A DNA stretch of 64,000 bases from Lepus europaeus. Lineage: Eukaryota > Chordata > Mammalia > Lagomorpha > Leporidae. How positions within the stretch are numbered: the stretch's first letter is position 1; each line of letters opens with the position of its first letter. Under the pieces are notes generated by a model. The model did no database searches, was not told where the DNA came from, and saw only the letters and a list, made by a program, of their open reading frames with translations. A program made the position numbers and the translations under genes. The stretch lies in the NCBI RefSeq assembly GCF_033115175.1, contig NC_084831.1, forward strand, positions 7,970,540 through 8,034,539, given 5' to 3'. This document shows positions 31,711 through 46,000 of this stretch, one piece after another.

Positions 31711-34034
31711 GTGAGGAGCGGGCGGCGCCGGGCTGGGGAGGGGGCGGTTGCTAAGGGATGGCGCGAGGCGTTGCCGGGGGTGGGGCCGGGCTGAACCGGG
31801 CCTGCAGGTGGCAGCGGGTGGGGCCTGGGGACAGCAGCCTGGGCACCAGGCGTCTGTTCTGCTCCGCGTGCCGGCTTCTGGGGTCTTTTCTCCTAACCCG
31901 TCTAGAATCGGAGGGAGAATCCAGTTGCTCCCATCCGTATTTTCTATTTGCATCTGAAAAGGGTTCCGAGTGGAAGAAGCGTCTGCCGGATGAGCCCTTT
32001 AATCAGGGCTGTGTGCTTCGTGTCCTGGCCCTTTCCCACTCTGTCCCTGACCCTTTCTGGGTCACTGACAATCCAGCTTCCTTCTGCAAAGCAATCTGGG
32101 AAGACTTGAGTTGGTGTGTCCCCAGAATGGACGTGTGCCGTCTGATTTCAGATCCGGCACGTTGTCAGATGGAACCTGGGTTTTTTTTTCTCCCTTTAGG
32201 TTGGCACAGGACCTCTTGGAGGTGTTCAGAAACAAGGGTGTTATTTGGCAAATGCGTCCATAGAAAGGAAGAGCTCCCCACCCCCGTGGCACCCTACCCC
32301 CATAAGCAAATTTTTTTAAAGTCCTGTGCCCATTTGGTAACGGCTCTAGCTTATTTAGAAATTGGCAACTGGCTTCAGAAAATACTTCTGTCTTCTTCCA
32401 CTCCTAACTGCTAAAAAGCTTTCCATCCTGTGGGTCCGTTTTTCTAGACCATCCTTGGAGAGACACAGGAGGAGGAGGATGAAATCCTTCCAAGAAAAGA
32501 CTATGAGGTGAGTTGTAGATGCTGCCTTGCATGAGGTGGCCTGGTCGCGTCCAGCCAGAGCACTGAATCAACCAGAGATGCTCTTTGGCCGACTCTCCCA
32601 GGGAACAAGTGAGTGAGCGATAACCCCCTGGGAAAGGGGCTGTTTGACAAGCCTTTTCTTACCTTAAGCCCCAAACAGTGTCTGGTGTCTTTATGCTTTT
32701 ATAGGTCTGTGGCATCTTAACATGGCTACAATATGTATTTGCCATTAACCTGTTTGTTTTTGTAAACAATAGACCACCAGCATCAAAGCTTGTGACAGTG
32801 TGTGCTCATAGCAGGTGTGTGGCTGAAACAGGAGGCTGTCTCTTTTGAGAGAACTTAACAGTTTCAGATGATTGTTTCCTGCCCAGGCAACTTGTCCCTG
32901 AAATATTTTCAATTGGAGTTCTAGTCTCGGATATGTTTAGAGAGTCTTGTGTCTTTATTTTTTATTTTTATGGTTTTTAAAGATTTGCTTACTCAAAAGA
33001 CAGAGCGAAAGAGGAAGAGAGACAGGGAGAGAGAGAGAGAGAGAGAGATTTTCCATCCACTGGCTCATTCCCCAGATGGCTGCAACCAGGAGCCTGGAGC
33101 TCCATCCAGGTCTCCTATGTGGGTGGCAGGGGCCTGAGGACTTGAGCCGTCTTCTCCTGCTTTTCCAGGTGCATTAGGAAGAAGCTGGGTCAGAAGCAGA
33201 GCAGCTGGGACTGGAACCGGCACTCTGATACAGGATTCTGGTGTCATAAGCAGTGGCTTAACTCTGCCTCCCAGTGCCCACCCTGAATCTGTGTGTGTGC
33301 GCGCGTGTGCTTGTATTTTAAAGATGTATCCATTTTCTTGAAAGTCAGAGCTACACAGAGAGAGAAACAAGAGAGAGAGGTCTTCCCTTCATTGGTTCAC
33401 TCCCCAGATGGCCACAACGGTCGGAGCTGGGCCATGCTGAAGCCAGGAACCAGAAGCCTCCCTTGAGTCTCCCACGTGGGCTGCAGGGGCCCAAGCACTT
33501 GGGCCATCCTCCGCTGCCTTTCCCAGGTCACTAACAGGGAGCCGGATTGGAAGTGGAGCAGCCAGGACCTGAACTGGTACCCATATGGGATGCTGGCATT
33601 GTAGCCAGTGGCCCAACCCACCAAGCTACAAGGCCAGCCCCTGGAGTATATGTTTTTTTGTTTGTTTTCTTTGTTGTTGTTGTTGTTGTTGTTGTTGTTT
33701 TGACAGGCAAGGTGGACAGTGAGAGAGAGAGACAGAGAGAAAGGCCTTCCTTTACCGTTGGTTCACCCCCAAATGGCCGCTGCAGCCGGCACGCTGCGGC
33801 CAGTGCTGCGCTCCTGTGCCAGGAGCCAAGTGCTTCTCCTGGTCTCCCATGCAGGTGCAGGGCCCAAGCACTTGGGCCATCCTCCACTGCCTTCCTGGGC
33901 CACAGCAGAGAGCTAGACTGAAAGAGGGGCATTGGGACAGAATCTGGCGTCTCGACCGGGACTAGAACCTGGTGTGCCGGCGCCGCAGGCGGAGGATTAG
34001 CCTAGTGAGCCGTGGCGCTGGCCTTGGTGTATAT

Positions 34035-34071
<37 letters not shown>

Positions 34072-37000
34072 ACAGGCAGAGTGGACAGTGAGAGAGAGAC
34101 AGAGAGAAAGGTCTTCCTTTTGCCGTTGGTTCACCCTCCAATGGCCGCCGCGGTAGCGCGCTGCGGCCGGCGCACCATGCTGTTCCGATGGCAGGAGCCA
34201 GGTGCTTCTCCTGGTCTCCCATGGGTGCAGGGCCCAAGTACTTGGGCCATCCTCCACTGCACTCCCTGGCCACAGCAGAGAGCTGGCCTGGAAGAGGGGC
34301 AACCGGGACAGGATCGGTGCCCCGACCGGGACTAGAACCCAGTGTGCCGGCGCCGCAAGGCGGAGGATTAGCCTAGTGAGCCGCGGCGCCGGCCTTGGTG
34401 TATATGTTTTTAATAAGGCCGGTGCTGCTGGGATGGAACTTAACGCCCAGGACTTTCTGTTACTTCAGCAGTTCATGATGACTTTCTTATTCGTTTTGTT
34501 TTTTAGATTTATTTATTTATTTGAAAAGCAGAGTGACAGGGTAAAAGATGTAGAGAGAGATCATTGATCCACTGGTTCACTCCCCAAGTGACTGCCACAG
34601 CCAGGGCTGGGCCTGGCCGAAACCCAGAGCCAGGAGCCCCAGCCAGGGTTCCCACATGGGTGGCAGGGACCCACGTGCTGGAGACAATGTCGTAAGCAGC
34701 AGCTTAACCTGCTGTGCCACCGTGCTGGCCTCCATTTCTGATCAGTTTATGGTGACTTGAAAGGGCAAAAACAAGCCCTGGTTGTGACAGAGAATCCTTA
34801 AGCTGTTTACAAAAAGAGGTAGAGAAAAACCTACAACCTCATTAAATGATGACCGCTAACATCTTACCGAATGCTCGCTCTTTCTCCATGTTACCCTACC
34901 CACTTTTCTTAGGGAACACTAAAGAAAACATGCTATTTTAACCTGTTCTTCCCTCAACCCCAGATAGCAATTTTTGCATCACCCAATACTTATAAACAAT
35001 GTTTTTAGAATAAAAGAATGGTGTTTTATTGTGCTATGACTTATTTAATCTATCTTTGGTTCCTTCTGGCTTGCCTGTGATGAGCTCTCCATCTTTAATT
35101 GCTTCCTTGGGGTTAATTCCAAGAGGTAGAATTGATCATGCATACCTTTGATGCCTTTTTTTAAAATGTCATGTAGATTTTAAGAATGCAACATGTTAGG
35201 CTATACCCAGCATAATTTTCTTTTTAATATTTTTTAATTTACTGTAGAATTTAGTGTAAACATTAGGGTGTATAGTATAGTATGGAATTTTTTGTAACTT
35301 CTATTACGGTGAATTTTTTTTAAAAGAGTTTATTTATTTATTTGGGAGGTAGAGTTACAGACAGTGAGAGGGAGAGACAGAGAGAAAGGTCTTCCTTCCT
35401 TTGGTTCACTCCCCAGATGGCCCCAATGGCCGGAGCTGCGCCAATCCAAAGCCAGGAGCCAGGTGCTTCTTCCTGGTCTCCCACACGGGTGTAGGGGCCT
35501 AAGCACTTGGGCCATCCTCCACTGCTTTTCCCAGGCCATAGCAGAGAGCTGGATTGGAAGAGGAGCAGCCAGGACTAGAACCAACACCCATATAGGATGC
35601 TGGCGCTGCAGATGGTGGATTAACTTACTGCTCCATGGCACCAGTCCCCTGGTGAATTTCAAACATACCAGAAATGGCCAGGATGATATATTGGGCCCCC
35701 CATGCTCTCATCACGCCACTGAGGGAGTCACTCCGCTGGTCCCAGCCCTATTTCATCTATTCTGTCCTCCATCCTCTTCCCATGGTATTTTGAAGAAAAT
35801 TCTATACATTATTTTACCCTTAAGTAATTCAATGTGCATCTCTAGAGGGTAGGAACTTTCTCTTTTTATCATTGCAAGATACTATTATCACATCTAAAAA
35901 ATTAATAATTTCTCGATATTAAATATCCAATGTTCAGGTTTTCCAATTTTAAATCTATGTATTGATTTTATTTGAATCAGCTTCTACCTAAGTTCCTCAC
36001 ACTGTATTTATCTTTTAGTCTTAAGTTTCTGCTTCCAATTTTTTTCTTCTTGTGATTTGTTTGACCACATAATTAGGACTCCGGAATCTTCTACCATGTG
36101 GATTTTGCCAGTTGCACCACCATGGTATGCTACTCTGTTGGGACTGAACCAAAAAGCCCTGTATCCACTGGTGTATTTTCTCATTTTTTAAAAGTATTTA
36201 TTTTCTTGTACATAGTTGAGAGCTTTCCAGAAAGTAGTATAAAACGCCGCAGGCTGGGCGGCCACCTTTTGTCACGGCCCTGTCTCGTCATCTTGGCCGC
36301 ATGACCGGGACTGAGGGTGCCTCGCAGCCGCCCCTCCCTCCTGGGACGTCACCACGCCGGCGCCCCTGACCCTGCCGCCACCAAGACCCCGCTCTTCACT
36401 AAGCTGCACGGATATTTGTGGTGCACTTGCCTTCAGCCAATCTGTTTCAGGGATAAATGTCCTTTTTTAAAGATGTATGTGTTTATTTGAAAGGCAGAGT
36501 TCAGAGAGAGGTAGAGACAGAGAGAGAGACAGAGAGAGACAGAGGTAGAGACAGAGAGAGAGGTCTTCTATCTGCTGGTTCACTCCCCGAATGTTTGCAA
36601 CTGCCAGAGCTGGGCCAGTCTGGAGCCAGGAGCCAGGAGCTGCTTCCAGGTCTCCCACACGGGTGCAGGGGCCAAGGACTTGGGCCATCTTCCACTGCTT
36701 TCCCAGGCCATAGCAGAGAGCTGGATGGGAAGTGGAGCAGCTAAGACTCAAACCAACACCCATATGGGATGCCGCCACTGCAAGCGGTGGCTTTACCTGC
36801 TACACAACAGTGCTGGCCCCAACAAATTTATTTTTTAAAATTTATTTTATTTATTTGAAAGGCAGAGTTAGAGCGAGAGAGAGAGATCTTTCACCTGTTG
36901 CTTTATTCCCCAAATGGCAGTACTGGCCAGGGTGGGGCCAGGCCAACACTAGGAAGTTGGAACTCCATCTGGGTGGCAGGGGCCCTGTACTTGGACCGTC

Positions 37001-40000
37001 TTTGGTTGCTTTCCCAGGCACATTAGCAGGGAGCTGAGTCGGCAGTGGAGCAGCTGAGGCTTGGACTTGCAGTCATATAGGATACAGCGCCGCAGGCGGT
37101 GGCTTAAACCCCTGTGCCTTAACCTGCTGTCCCACACTGCCGACCTCATGGTGGTGCAATTTCTAAATGCCCTTTTTAGTAACTTTTTAAAAAATTTGTT
37201 CATCTTTTTTTTTTTTTAAGATTTATTTTATTTATTTGAAAGAGTTACAGAGAGAGATAGGGAAAGATAGAGATCTTCCATCTGCTCATTCACTCCCCAG
37301 GTGGCCACAGTGGCCAGGGCTGGGCCAGTCCGAAGCCAGGAACCAGAAGCTTTATCCGGGTCTCCCACATGGGTGGCAGAGGCCCAGGGACTTGGGCCAT
37401 CTTCTGCTGCTTTCCCAGGTGCCTTAGCAGAGAACTGGATTGGAAGCGGAGCAACTGGCTCTCCTACAGAATGTTGGCATTGCAGGCTTGACCTGTTGCA
37501 CCACAACGCCAGCCTCTGGTAGCTTTATTGAGCTGTAATTCACATAGCATACAATTTATCCACTTGAATTGTAGACTTTAATGGCTTTTTAAGTATATTT
37601 GCAGAGTTCTGCAACCATACCCCAGAAAGAAACCCCGTACCTATTAGTAGTCACTGGCCGCTCCCCTTGCCCTGACCCTAGACAACCGTCCACCTCTTTC
37701 TGTCTCTGTCTTTGCTTAGCTTACTCTGGACATCTGAAAACCTTTGTAGTGTTGTCGAAGCCGTAGTTTAGAGGCAGAAGAACCTTCTCTTTCCCTTCCA
37801 TAAGTTCAGTATCTGGTCCTGAGGAATAAACCCCAATAAACAGACTGATAGGAAGGAAGGTGACGAGTTTATTACCTGCACAGAGGCTTCACGAGACAAG
37901 GAGTCCTTAATAACCCAGTGAGGTCCAGAAGCTTCCGATCCCTCTTCAGAGGAAAGAATGAAGAGAGAGTTGCAGGTAATTTTAGAGGCAGAGTAAATTA
38001 CTTTTTTTTAAAGATTATTTATTTGAAAGGCAGAGCTACAGAGAAGCAGAGGCAGAGAGAGAGAGAGAGAATCTCCCATCCACTGGTTCACTCCCCAGGT
38101 GGCCATAACAGCCAGAGCTCAAACAATCTGAAGCCAGGAGCCAGGAGCTTCTTCCGGATCGCTCACGCAGGTGCAGGGGCCTAAGGACTTGGGCCATCCT
38201 CCGCTGCCTTCCCAGGCCGTAGCAGAGAGCGGGATCAGAAGTGGAGCAGCCGGGACTCCAACCAGTGCCCATATGGGATGCCGGCACTGCAGGTGGTGGC
38301 TTCACCCACTACACCAAAGCCCCAGCCTCGAGTAAATGATTTTTAGGAGCGAGAGAAGGACCTAAAGAACATACAAGTTGGTCTGGGCCCCAGGTGTGGG
38401 GTCCCCTCTAGTTGAGGGGGCAACCGGGGAAGGGATTTCCAAGTGCGGATCTGCTGGCGGATCCGGCCTGAGAGAGGGGAACTCCAGAGAAAGCCGGCCC
38501 CTGCCTTCGCTTCTCCCCACCAGCTCTGGGTTTGAAGTCCACAAAGTAGCAGATTTGGGGGCATTTTCTGAGCCCTGATAGTAGCATTATTGGACAAAAG
38601 TGTCGAACAGTTCATGAGCCAGTCATTTCTGTGCAGGTTTGGCCTGCAGCTAAGAGGCAAGAGGTGTTTTCCGTGTCTTCATAGCCCACTGGATACAGCA
38701 GCTGACCCCAGCTGTGTGGGGGCTGCTCCCCACAAAGCAGCAGCCCGGTGTCCTCTAAATTCTGACACTGCCTCTCTGGAGGTAGCATCACATCCCACAG
38801 TGGGAGGGCTCAGCCCCCGAGACTGTTCCCCCACAAGTGCCGTGGCCAAGAGCAGCTTGTCACCCACCCTTCGGCGCCGCCGGCTTTAACTGGGTCCCCA
38901 CCAGCCCCTTCGCAAGCTTCATTAATTTGCTGGAACAACTCACAGGACTCCGGGAAACACTCGACACCTACCAGTTTATTGATAAACAGTCGGATAAGCA
39001 GCCAGATGAGAGAGGCGCAGGGCAGGGCACGTGGGAAGGGGCACGCAGTTCCACGCCCTCCCGGCTGCCGCTCTCCCAGCGCCTCCTTTGGCTTAGCAGT
39101 CAGGAAGCTTTTCAAACCCAGACTCTTTGGGTGTTTTTGGAGGCTCTATGACGTAGACGTGATTGATTACATCATTGGCCATTGGTGTTCGGCTTAACCG
39201 TCAGCCCCTCCCCGGAGGTTGGGGGGTGGGGCTGGAAATCCCGACCTAATCAGGCCATGGTTTTTCCCGTGACCAGCCCCCAAGCTGGAGCTCTCCTGGG
39301 GCCCCAGCGGCCACTCGTCTTATTAGCATACAAAAGACATCACTCCAGAGATTACGAGGGTTTCAGGAGCTGACTGTCAGGTAACGGGATGAAAAGCTAG
39401 TATAGATTTAACAGTATCACAGAAAGATGTTCGTGTTTTTCAATGTCTTGATTTTTGTCCCAATTGTTGATAGAATGTGATTGATTTTTTTAAAGCCGTG
39501 TGCATGTGTCCACGTGTCTACGTGAGCGCGCGTGTGTGTGTGTGTGTGAGCGTGTATGTGTGTGTGTGTATGTGTTTAATCATTCAGATGAGTTTAATTT
39601 TGCAGCAGAAGTATTTTTTTCCTCTCTGGTTTTTGCTTTCCACTAAGAAAAAAGATAATTTTTTTAGATATAAAAGGCACATCGTGATTGTTGGGAGAAT
39701 CTCGGACAATATCCCAGTGTAGACATCTCCTACAGTAGCACCTTGCAGATGTTTTTCCAGATGTTTTTGCATTATGTACGCTGACGTGCAGTTACTCCTG
39801 ATTTGATTTCATCAGAATGGAATTATGTTTTCTCTTCATTCTGCATGTTGATTTTAAAACTTGTTTTTTAATCACATCTTGCTTTTATTGCTCAATCATT
39901 TCTGGACATTTCCCATGTCTCTCCATGGAGACTTGAGAGTATAATTACTTTACTGCTGTATTTGGGTGTATGGTGATTGATTGAGCCAGTCACCTGTTGC

Positions 40001-43000
40001 TACATCCAGGAACTTGGGTTTGCTCTGGGCGGTTATCTAGCTCCATCGTCTCTGTGTCTGGCCGACTGGAGCCTGTTGCCTGGGAGTGTGGCTGCCCGGC
40101 CAATGTCCAGCTCGTTTATCAGCTGACGTGGCGGTCCGAGCAGAGGAGGGAAGGAGTGAGCACTGAGAGACGCTCTCCATTGTGGCCAGACCGCTGCTTC
40201 TCATGCAAGCCATGTTAGGAAAAGCTCTCCTTTGGCTTCTTGCTTGAAAGGTCCGTGACCTGCGGGCTGCAGGCTGTGAGTTCTGTGCTGCACGGTGTAA
40301 GGAACACTGCTTCGATACACAGGTGTTTAGAGCTGGGCTGAATCTGTGCTTCTTGCTGACATAAAGCGCAAGTTGCTTTTTTTTATATTTATCTTTTTTT
40401 TTCTCTTTAAGGTTTATTTATTTGAAAGGTGAAGTTCAGAGAGAGAGAGAGACAGAGTCTTCTGTCCAGTGATTCACTCCCCAAATGACTGAAACCCCCA
40501 GGGCTGGGTCAGGCCAAAGCCAGAAGCCTAGAACTCCATCTGGGTCTCCTGTGTGGGTGCAGGGGCCCAAACACTTGGGCCGTCCTCTGCTGCCTTCCCA
40601 GGCACATTTGCAGGGAGCTGGATCAGAAGGAGAGCAGCTAGGACTCCAGCTGGTTCCCATGTGGGATGCTGGCCTTGCCGGTGGCTGCTCAACCAGGTGT
40701 GCCACAGCACCAGCTCCCGCACGTTGATTTTTAAAATGCATTTTAATATTATTTTGTCATGTGAGGAGCCTCATTTTCATAGACGCTAACTGCAAAAAAA
40801 TTAATTGATTTTCCAATTGCTTCTGGTTAATTGAAGCTTTTGTTAGCATTTAAGGGAGTAAGTTTGGTGAGGCCAGTCATAATTGAAGGTCTTCATTTTG
40901 CAGGACTGGGAAGTTTAAAAGTGTATAATTTGAAGACTTTCCCTAATGTCTGAGGTCTTAACCTATAGCAGGGCTGGGGAACTTTAATGTACTTGCCAGT
41001 GGTGGGGTGGGGGCGTCTGGGAGCTTCGCTAGGTACTACTGGGGCACTGCCTGCCCAGCCACACAGCCGGTAGCAGCAGCCTTCCCAGGTTTCCGTGGTT
41101 CTTCCTCCCTGAGCTTGTTTCCTTCCCATTCCTCTTCCAGAGTTTGGATTATGACCGCTGTATCAATGACCCCTACCTGGAAGTTTTGGAGACCATGGAT
41201 AACAAGGTGAGTCCCGCTGCTCTTGACCTCTTAGGACCAAATACATCTTACGACAACTTTTTTCTTTTTAGAATCTTCCAGTGAATATCCTTACCCTTTG
41301 CTCTTTTAGCTTTTTCATGAGATTCTGACATTTAATTCCCCAGTCCCTCATCCTAGTAGCTAGAATACCCGCTGGCAGTGTGTCTGCCCCAGCCCACTAG
41401 AATCCCCATGCTTGTGTCGTGAAGCGCCCGAGATACTGCAGTGTCTACACCCCGTGCTTGCTGTCGGCATGGAAGTTGGTCTGAAGCTGGTTGGTCACGA
41501 ACTGTTCCTCCCCGCTGCACATAACCTGATCCAAACTGAACCTTAATTTTCCCTGTGAACAGAAAGGCCGATGGTACGAGGTGGTGAAGTGGACGGTGGT
41601 GTTTGCCATAGGAGTCTGCACTGGCCTGGTGAGCAGTGGGGCAGATGGTGGCCCAGAGGGGTGGCGGTGTCCAAGGGAAGCTCTGGCCTGGAGAATGACA
41701 GGTGTCATTTGTCACCAGGACATTTATATGTAGCACTGTAACGTTTGTCATTACAACCCAGACTGCCTTTTTCTTTCTCTTTGTTTCTCTCTTTTTAACT
41801 AATCTTGGCACCATTTTGCATGATTTTGCTCTCTGAAACGAAAGTGAATCGTGCACCTGCGTTGCTTTCAAAACATTCAAAGGTTTGGTCAACGCTTAAC
41901 ATTTTATGATGTTTGTGGATCACAACCCATGGAATCTATCTGATAAGGCCTCTGCCGTAGGCCTGTCTGTGAGGCAGATAGCATAGTAGGTAGAGTACAT
42001 TGTGGGTGTTAAGGTCAGGCTGTGGAGAAAAAGCAAAGCAGTGAGGCCATGATGGCAAGGACAGAGTGCCAATAACAGGTGCAGCGTCACGGACAATAGG
42101 GGATTTACCGGGCTGTCCTGGGCTCCTCCCTTCCGCTGCTAGCTTTGCGTGGCAGGTAGAGCCGGTGGAGTGAACAGGGTCCCTGGGCTCTGCAGGGTGA
42201 CAGGTGAATCACAGAGAAAGATGGGGGCACTGCTGAGGATCGTGATAGCAAAAGGCTTAGAACCACAGCGGCCACCCTGCTGTCAGGGGAAAGCTCGGCA
42301 AGACAGTGGTAACTCAGAACGACACAGGTCCAGTCTGACCGTCCATCAGTACAAGGTTAGAACGGGCGTGTGTCCAGCAGCCACGAGGCTCCCCTTAATG
42401 CGTGGTCGGCCCGCAGAGTGTGACCTTGTGCTTAGAGTAGCAGCCGCGAGGGCCAGCCACCATTTTTATTTTCATGGCGCTCATCGGAGTCTGACAGTAG
42501 CGGCTGCACAGTGGACTTCGTCTCAGTTGCGATCAATGGCAGGCATTCAGAAGCCCTCTTTGGGAACACCCTGATGGACACCATGTTGGGCTAACTTGGG
42601 TTGATTTAATCTTTTATTGACTCTGAGTGTCTGTTTTGCAAATTGTTTCTGGTTCCAGATTTCCCTGTAACGGGCAGGGCATCGGCCACGCGCTTTCGTT
42701 TTCCTGCAGCTCTCTTGTCAGACCACTCCGCGCTGCCCGTTGTCGGTGCTGGCGACTTTACCTGACATTCTTAGATCCCGGGAAGGAAACAGCCCTTTGA
42801 AGCAGCAGCCAGCTTCCCGGCTGCTCGCTGTCCTGTCCCCAGTCTCACCACTTACTTCAGCAAAAAAATTAAACAGCCTCCAGGCCCTGGCTTGCGGGAA
42901 GGCCAGAATTAAAGGCACGAAGCCTTTGATCCTGAATCCATTAAATTAGCCGTCTCCCCAGTTCTCCTTGTAGCCTCTCGGTGCTTAGGAGAGCAGAATA

Positions 43001-46000
43001 GTAGAACCCGGTTGTTTCCCAGGGTAACCACTGAGTAAATCAAAATAATGATTTACGAAATACAGCCTACCAATAAGAACATGCAGAAACCACGCATGCG
43101 TGAGTGAGTGATTGAAGGTGATGTCCTACGCTCCAGGTCTGTAGTAGTCAGCTTCTCATCAGCACAGCCGAATGCCAGAGAGGAGCCGCTTAGGAGGGAA
43201 GGCTTCTCTCAGGTCATGGTGTGGGGTGGCCCCGTCGGTCTGGCGTCCGATGAGGGCACTGGGCGACAGAATGGGTGTGGAGGAAAAACCATGTAGAGAT
43301 CCAGGGAGCAGGTGTGCCTGTCCCCACGCCCATGTGCGTCTCCTTTTATAACCTCCATGGTTCAGTCTTGGGGCCCCACCCCAGCAGCCTCATCCCCTAA
43401 TCACTTCCTGGAGGCTCCACCTTCAGACCCCATAACTGGGTCCTTCCCACTCTTAATAAGACATGGGAGACCTTTAACACACGGGCCTTTGAGCAACACC
43501 CAAACCAATATGCAAATCATATCGATGCTTATCCCACTAAGCATCACCAAAGACCTTTTTGCTCTTCTTTGGAAGCCACCTTTGGAGAGAGTCGAGTGGG
43601 TCCCCGACAGCCCAGGGGTGCTGTGGCCAGGCTCCGGCAGGGATCTCCAAAGCCAGAGTGACTTACAGAAAGTTGGTGCTCTGGTTCCTGGCTGGAACCT
43701 CGGCTAGCCACCGTGGGGGCGACGGGGAGGGCGATGCCGTCACTGCAGCGCGTCCCCAGTGCAGCCGGGAAGCAGGCTGTGTGACGCCCGTGTCCTTCAC
43801 AGGTGGGGCTCTTCGTGGACTTCTTCGTGCAGCTCTTCACCCAGCTCAAGTTTGGCGTGGTGGAAGCCTGTATCCTTGTGTGGTCCTTGGACTGCAGTGG
43901 TCACTGAAATCTCGTGTCTAGAAATGGGTGTAACAATGAGCATGTGATTTTTTTTAGAGAGATTTATTTTATTTACTTGAAAGGCAAAGTTAGGCAGAGG
44001 CAGAGAGAGAGAAAGTCTTCCATCCACTGGTTCACTCCCCAAATGACTGCAACGGCCGGAGCTGGGCTGAGCCTATCCGAAGCCAGGAGCCAGGAACTTT
44101 TGTCTGGGTCTCCCATGCGGGTGCAGGGGCCCAAGGACTTGGGCCATCTTCTACAGCTTTCCCAGGCCATAGCAGAGAGCTGGATTGGAAATGGAGCAGC
44201 CAGAGCTTGAACCGGCGCCCGTATGGGATGCTGGGCACTTTTCAGATCTTTTGAAGACCCCTCACAGTTATGGAACCGGAGCTAAGTGTATCAACTTGGC
44301 TTATTCTCAGAAACACCAGCTTGAGAGACCCCTCCCTCATCTGTATGGAAATAAATGCACCAAAATCAGCATTTTAATTTGTGTTTCCGTGAACTTTGAG
44401 GCACTCTGATATATGAACATTTGTTGAATGATGGAGTTAATGTTATCAATTGGTGAGGAAGAGATGGGTTATTTAATAAAAGATTCCAGGATATGAGTTA
44501 TCCATATGGAAAAATATAAAATTAGATTCTCATTGCCTACTGTAAATAAAGATAAATCCCAAATGGGAAGATGAAAATAAGCAAAACTTCCAGAGAATTT
44601 ATGATGTCAAAGGAGAATACTTCCTTAAAATTCCAGAAGGAACAGAGACTGGAAGGAAAAAGATCAAAAACCATGACCACATCAGAGTATTCTGTGTATA
44701 GAAAGACAGAAACCCCTGGGAATAGCGCTGAAGCATAAAGTGAACAAGCCCACAGCCTGGGAGGGGCTGTTTCCTGTGTGTGTAAGAGACCAACAGTTAG
44801 CAGCTAGAACGTGGCAAGATCTGCAGCTCAATAAGAAAAACCAAATCCAGGACAACAAAGAACAAAGTGTGTGCACAGGAAATTCTCAGAACAACTGAGT
44901 GGCCAGTATACCCACGGGGAAAGGTCAGAAGGGCACAGTCCTGGGACTCGTGTGTTCCTCTCCTAGATATAATGAGAACACTGTAGTACACGTACACTGT
45001 GTAATGGGAACACTGTAGTACCTGTACACTGTGTAATGGGAACACTGTAGCACACATACATCATGTAATGAGAACACTGTAGCACATGTACACTGTGTAA
45101 TGGGCACACTGTAGTACATATACACTGTGTAATGGGCACACTGTAGTACATATACACTGTGTAATGGGAACACTGTAGCACGTATACACTGTGTAATGGG
45201 AACACTGTAGCACACATACATCATGTAATGAGAACACTGTAGCACATGTACACTGTGTAATGGGCACACTGTAGCACATGTACACTGTGTAATGGGAACA
45301 CTGTAGTACATATACACTGTGTAATGGGAACACTGTAGTACCTGTACACTGTGTAATGGGAACACTGTAGTACCTGTACACTGTATAATGGGCACACTGT
45401 AGCACATATACACTGTGTAATGAGAACACTGTAGTACCTGTACACTGTGTAATGGGAACACTGTAGCACATGTACACTGTGTAATGGGAACACTGTAGCA
45501 CGTATACACTGTGTAATGGGAACACTGTAGCACATATACACTGTATAATGGGAACACTGTAGCACGTATACACTGTGTAATGGGAACACTGTAGCACATG
45601 TACACTGTGTAATGGGAACACTGTAGCACGTGTACACTGTGTAATAGGAACACTGTAGCACATGTACACTGTGTAATGGGCACACTGTAGTACATATACA
45701 CTGTGTATACACTGTAATGGGAACACTGTAGCACGTATACACTGTGTAATGGGAACACTGTAGCACGTGTACACTGTGTAATGGAAACACTGTAGCACGT
45801 GTACACTGTAATGGGAACACTGTAGTACATATACACTGTGTAATGGGAACACTGTAGCACACATACATCATGTAATGAGAACACTGTAGCACATGTACAC
45901 TGTGTAATGGGCACACTGTAGTACATATACACTGTGTAATGGGAACACTGTAGCACGTATACACTGTGTAATGGGAACACTGTAGTACATGTACACTGTG

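Larger units (their letters stand above)
32508..41140 (+). other. CLCN6 intron 2, antisense CSINE cluster
   Basis: 8.6 kb, AT-rich. It contains eleven CSINEs, all antisense to CLCN6, L1-type relics (35690-36030 and 37517-37735) and an LTR-like old repeat (about 38880-39370). No exon is seen. Confidence 0.8.

Noticed and set aside
38880-39370. LTR-like stretch as evidence of an intact endogenous retrovirus
   Set aside because: Only a solitary, degraded LTR-like sequence is seen; no internal coding region or paired LTR.
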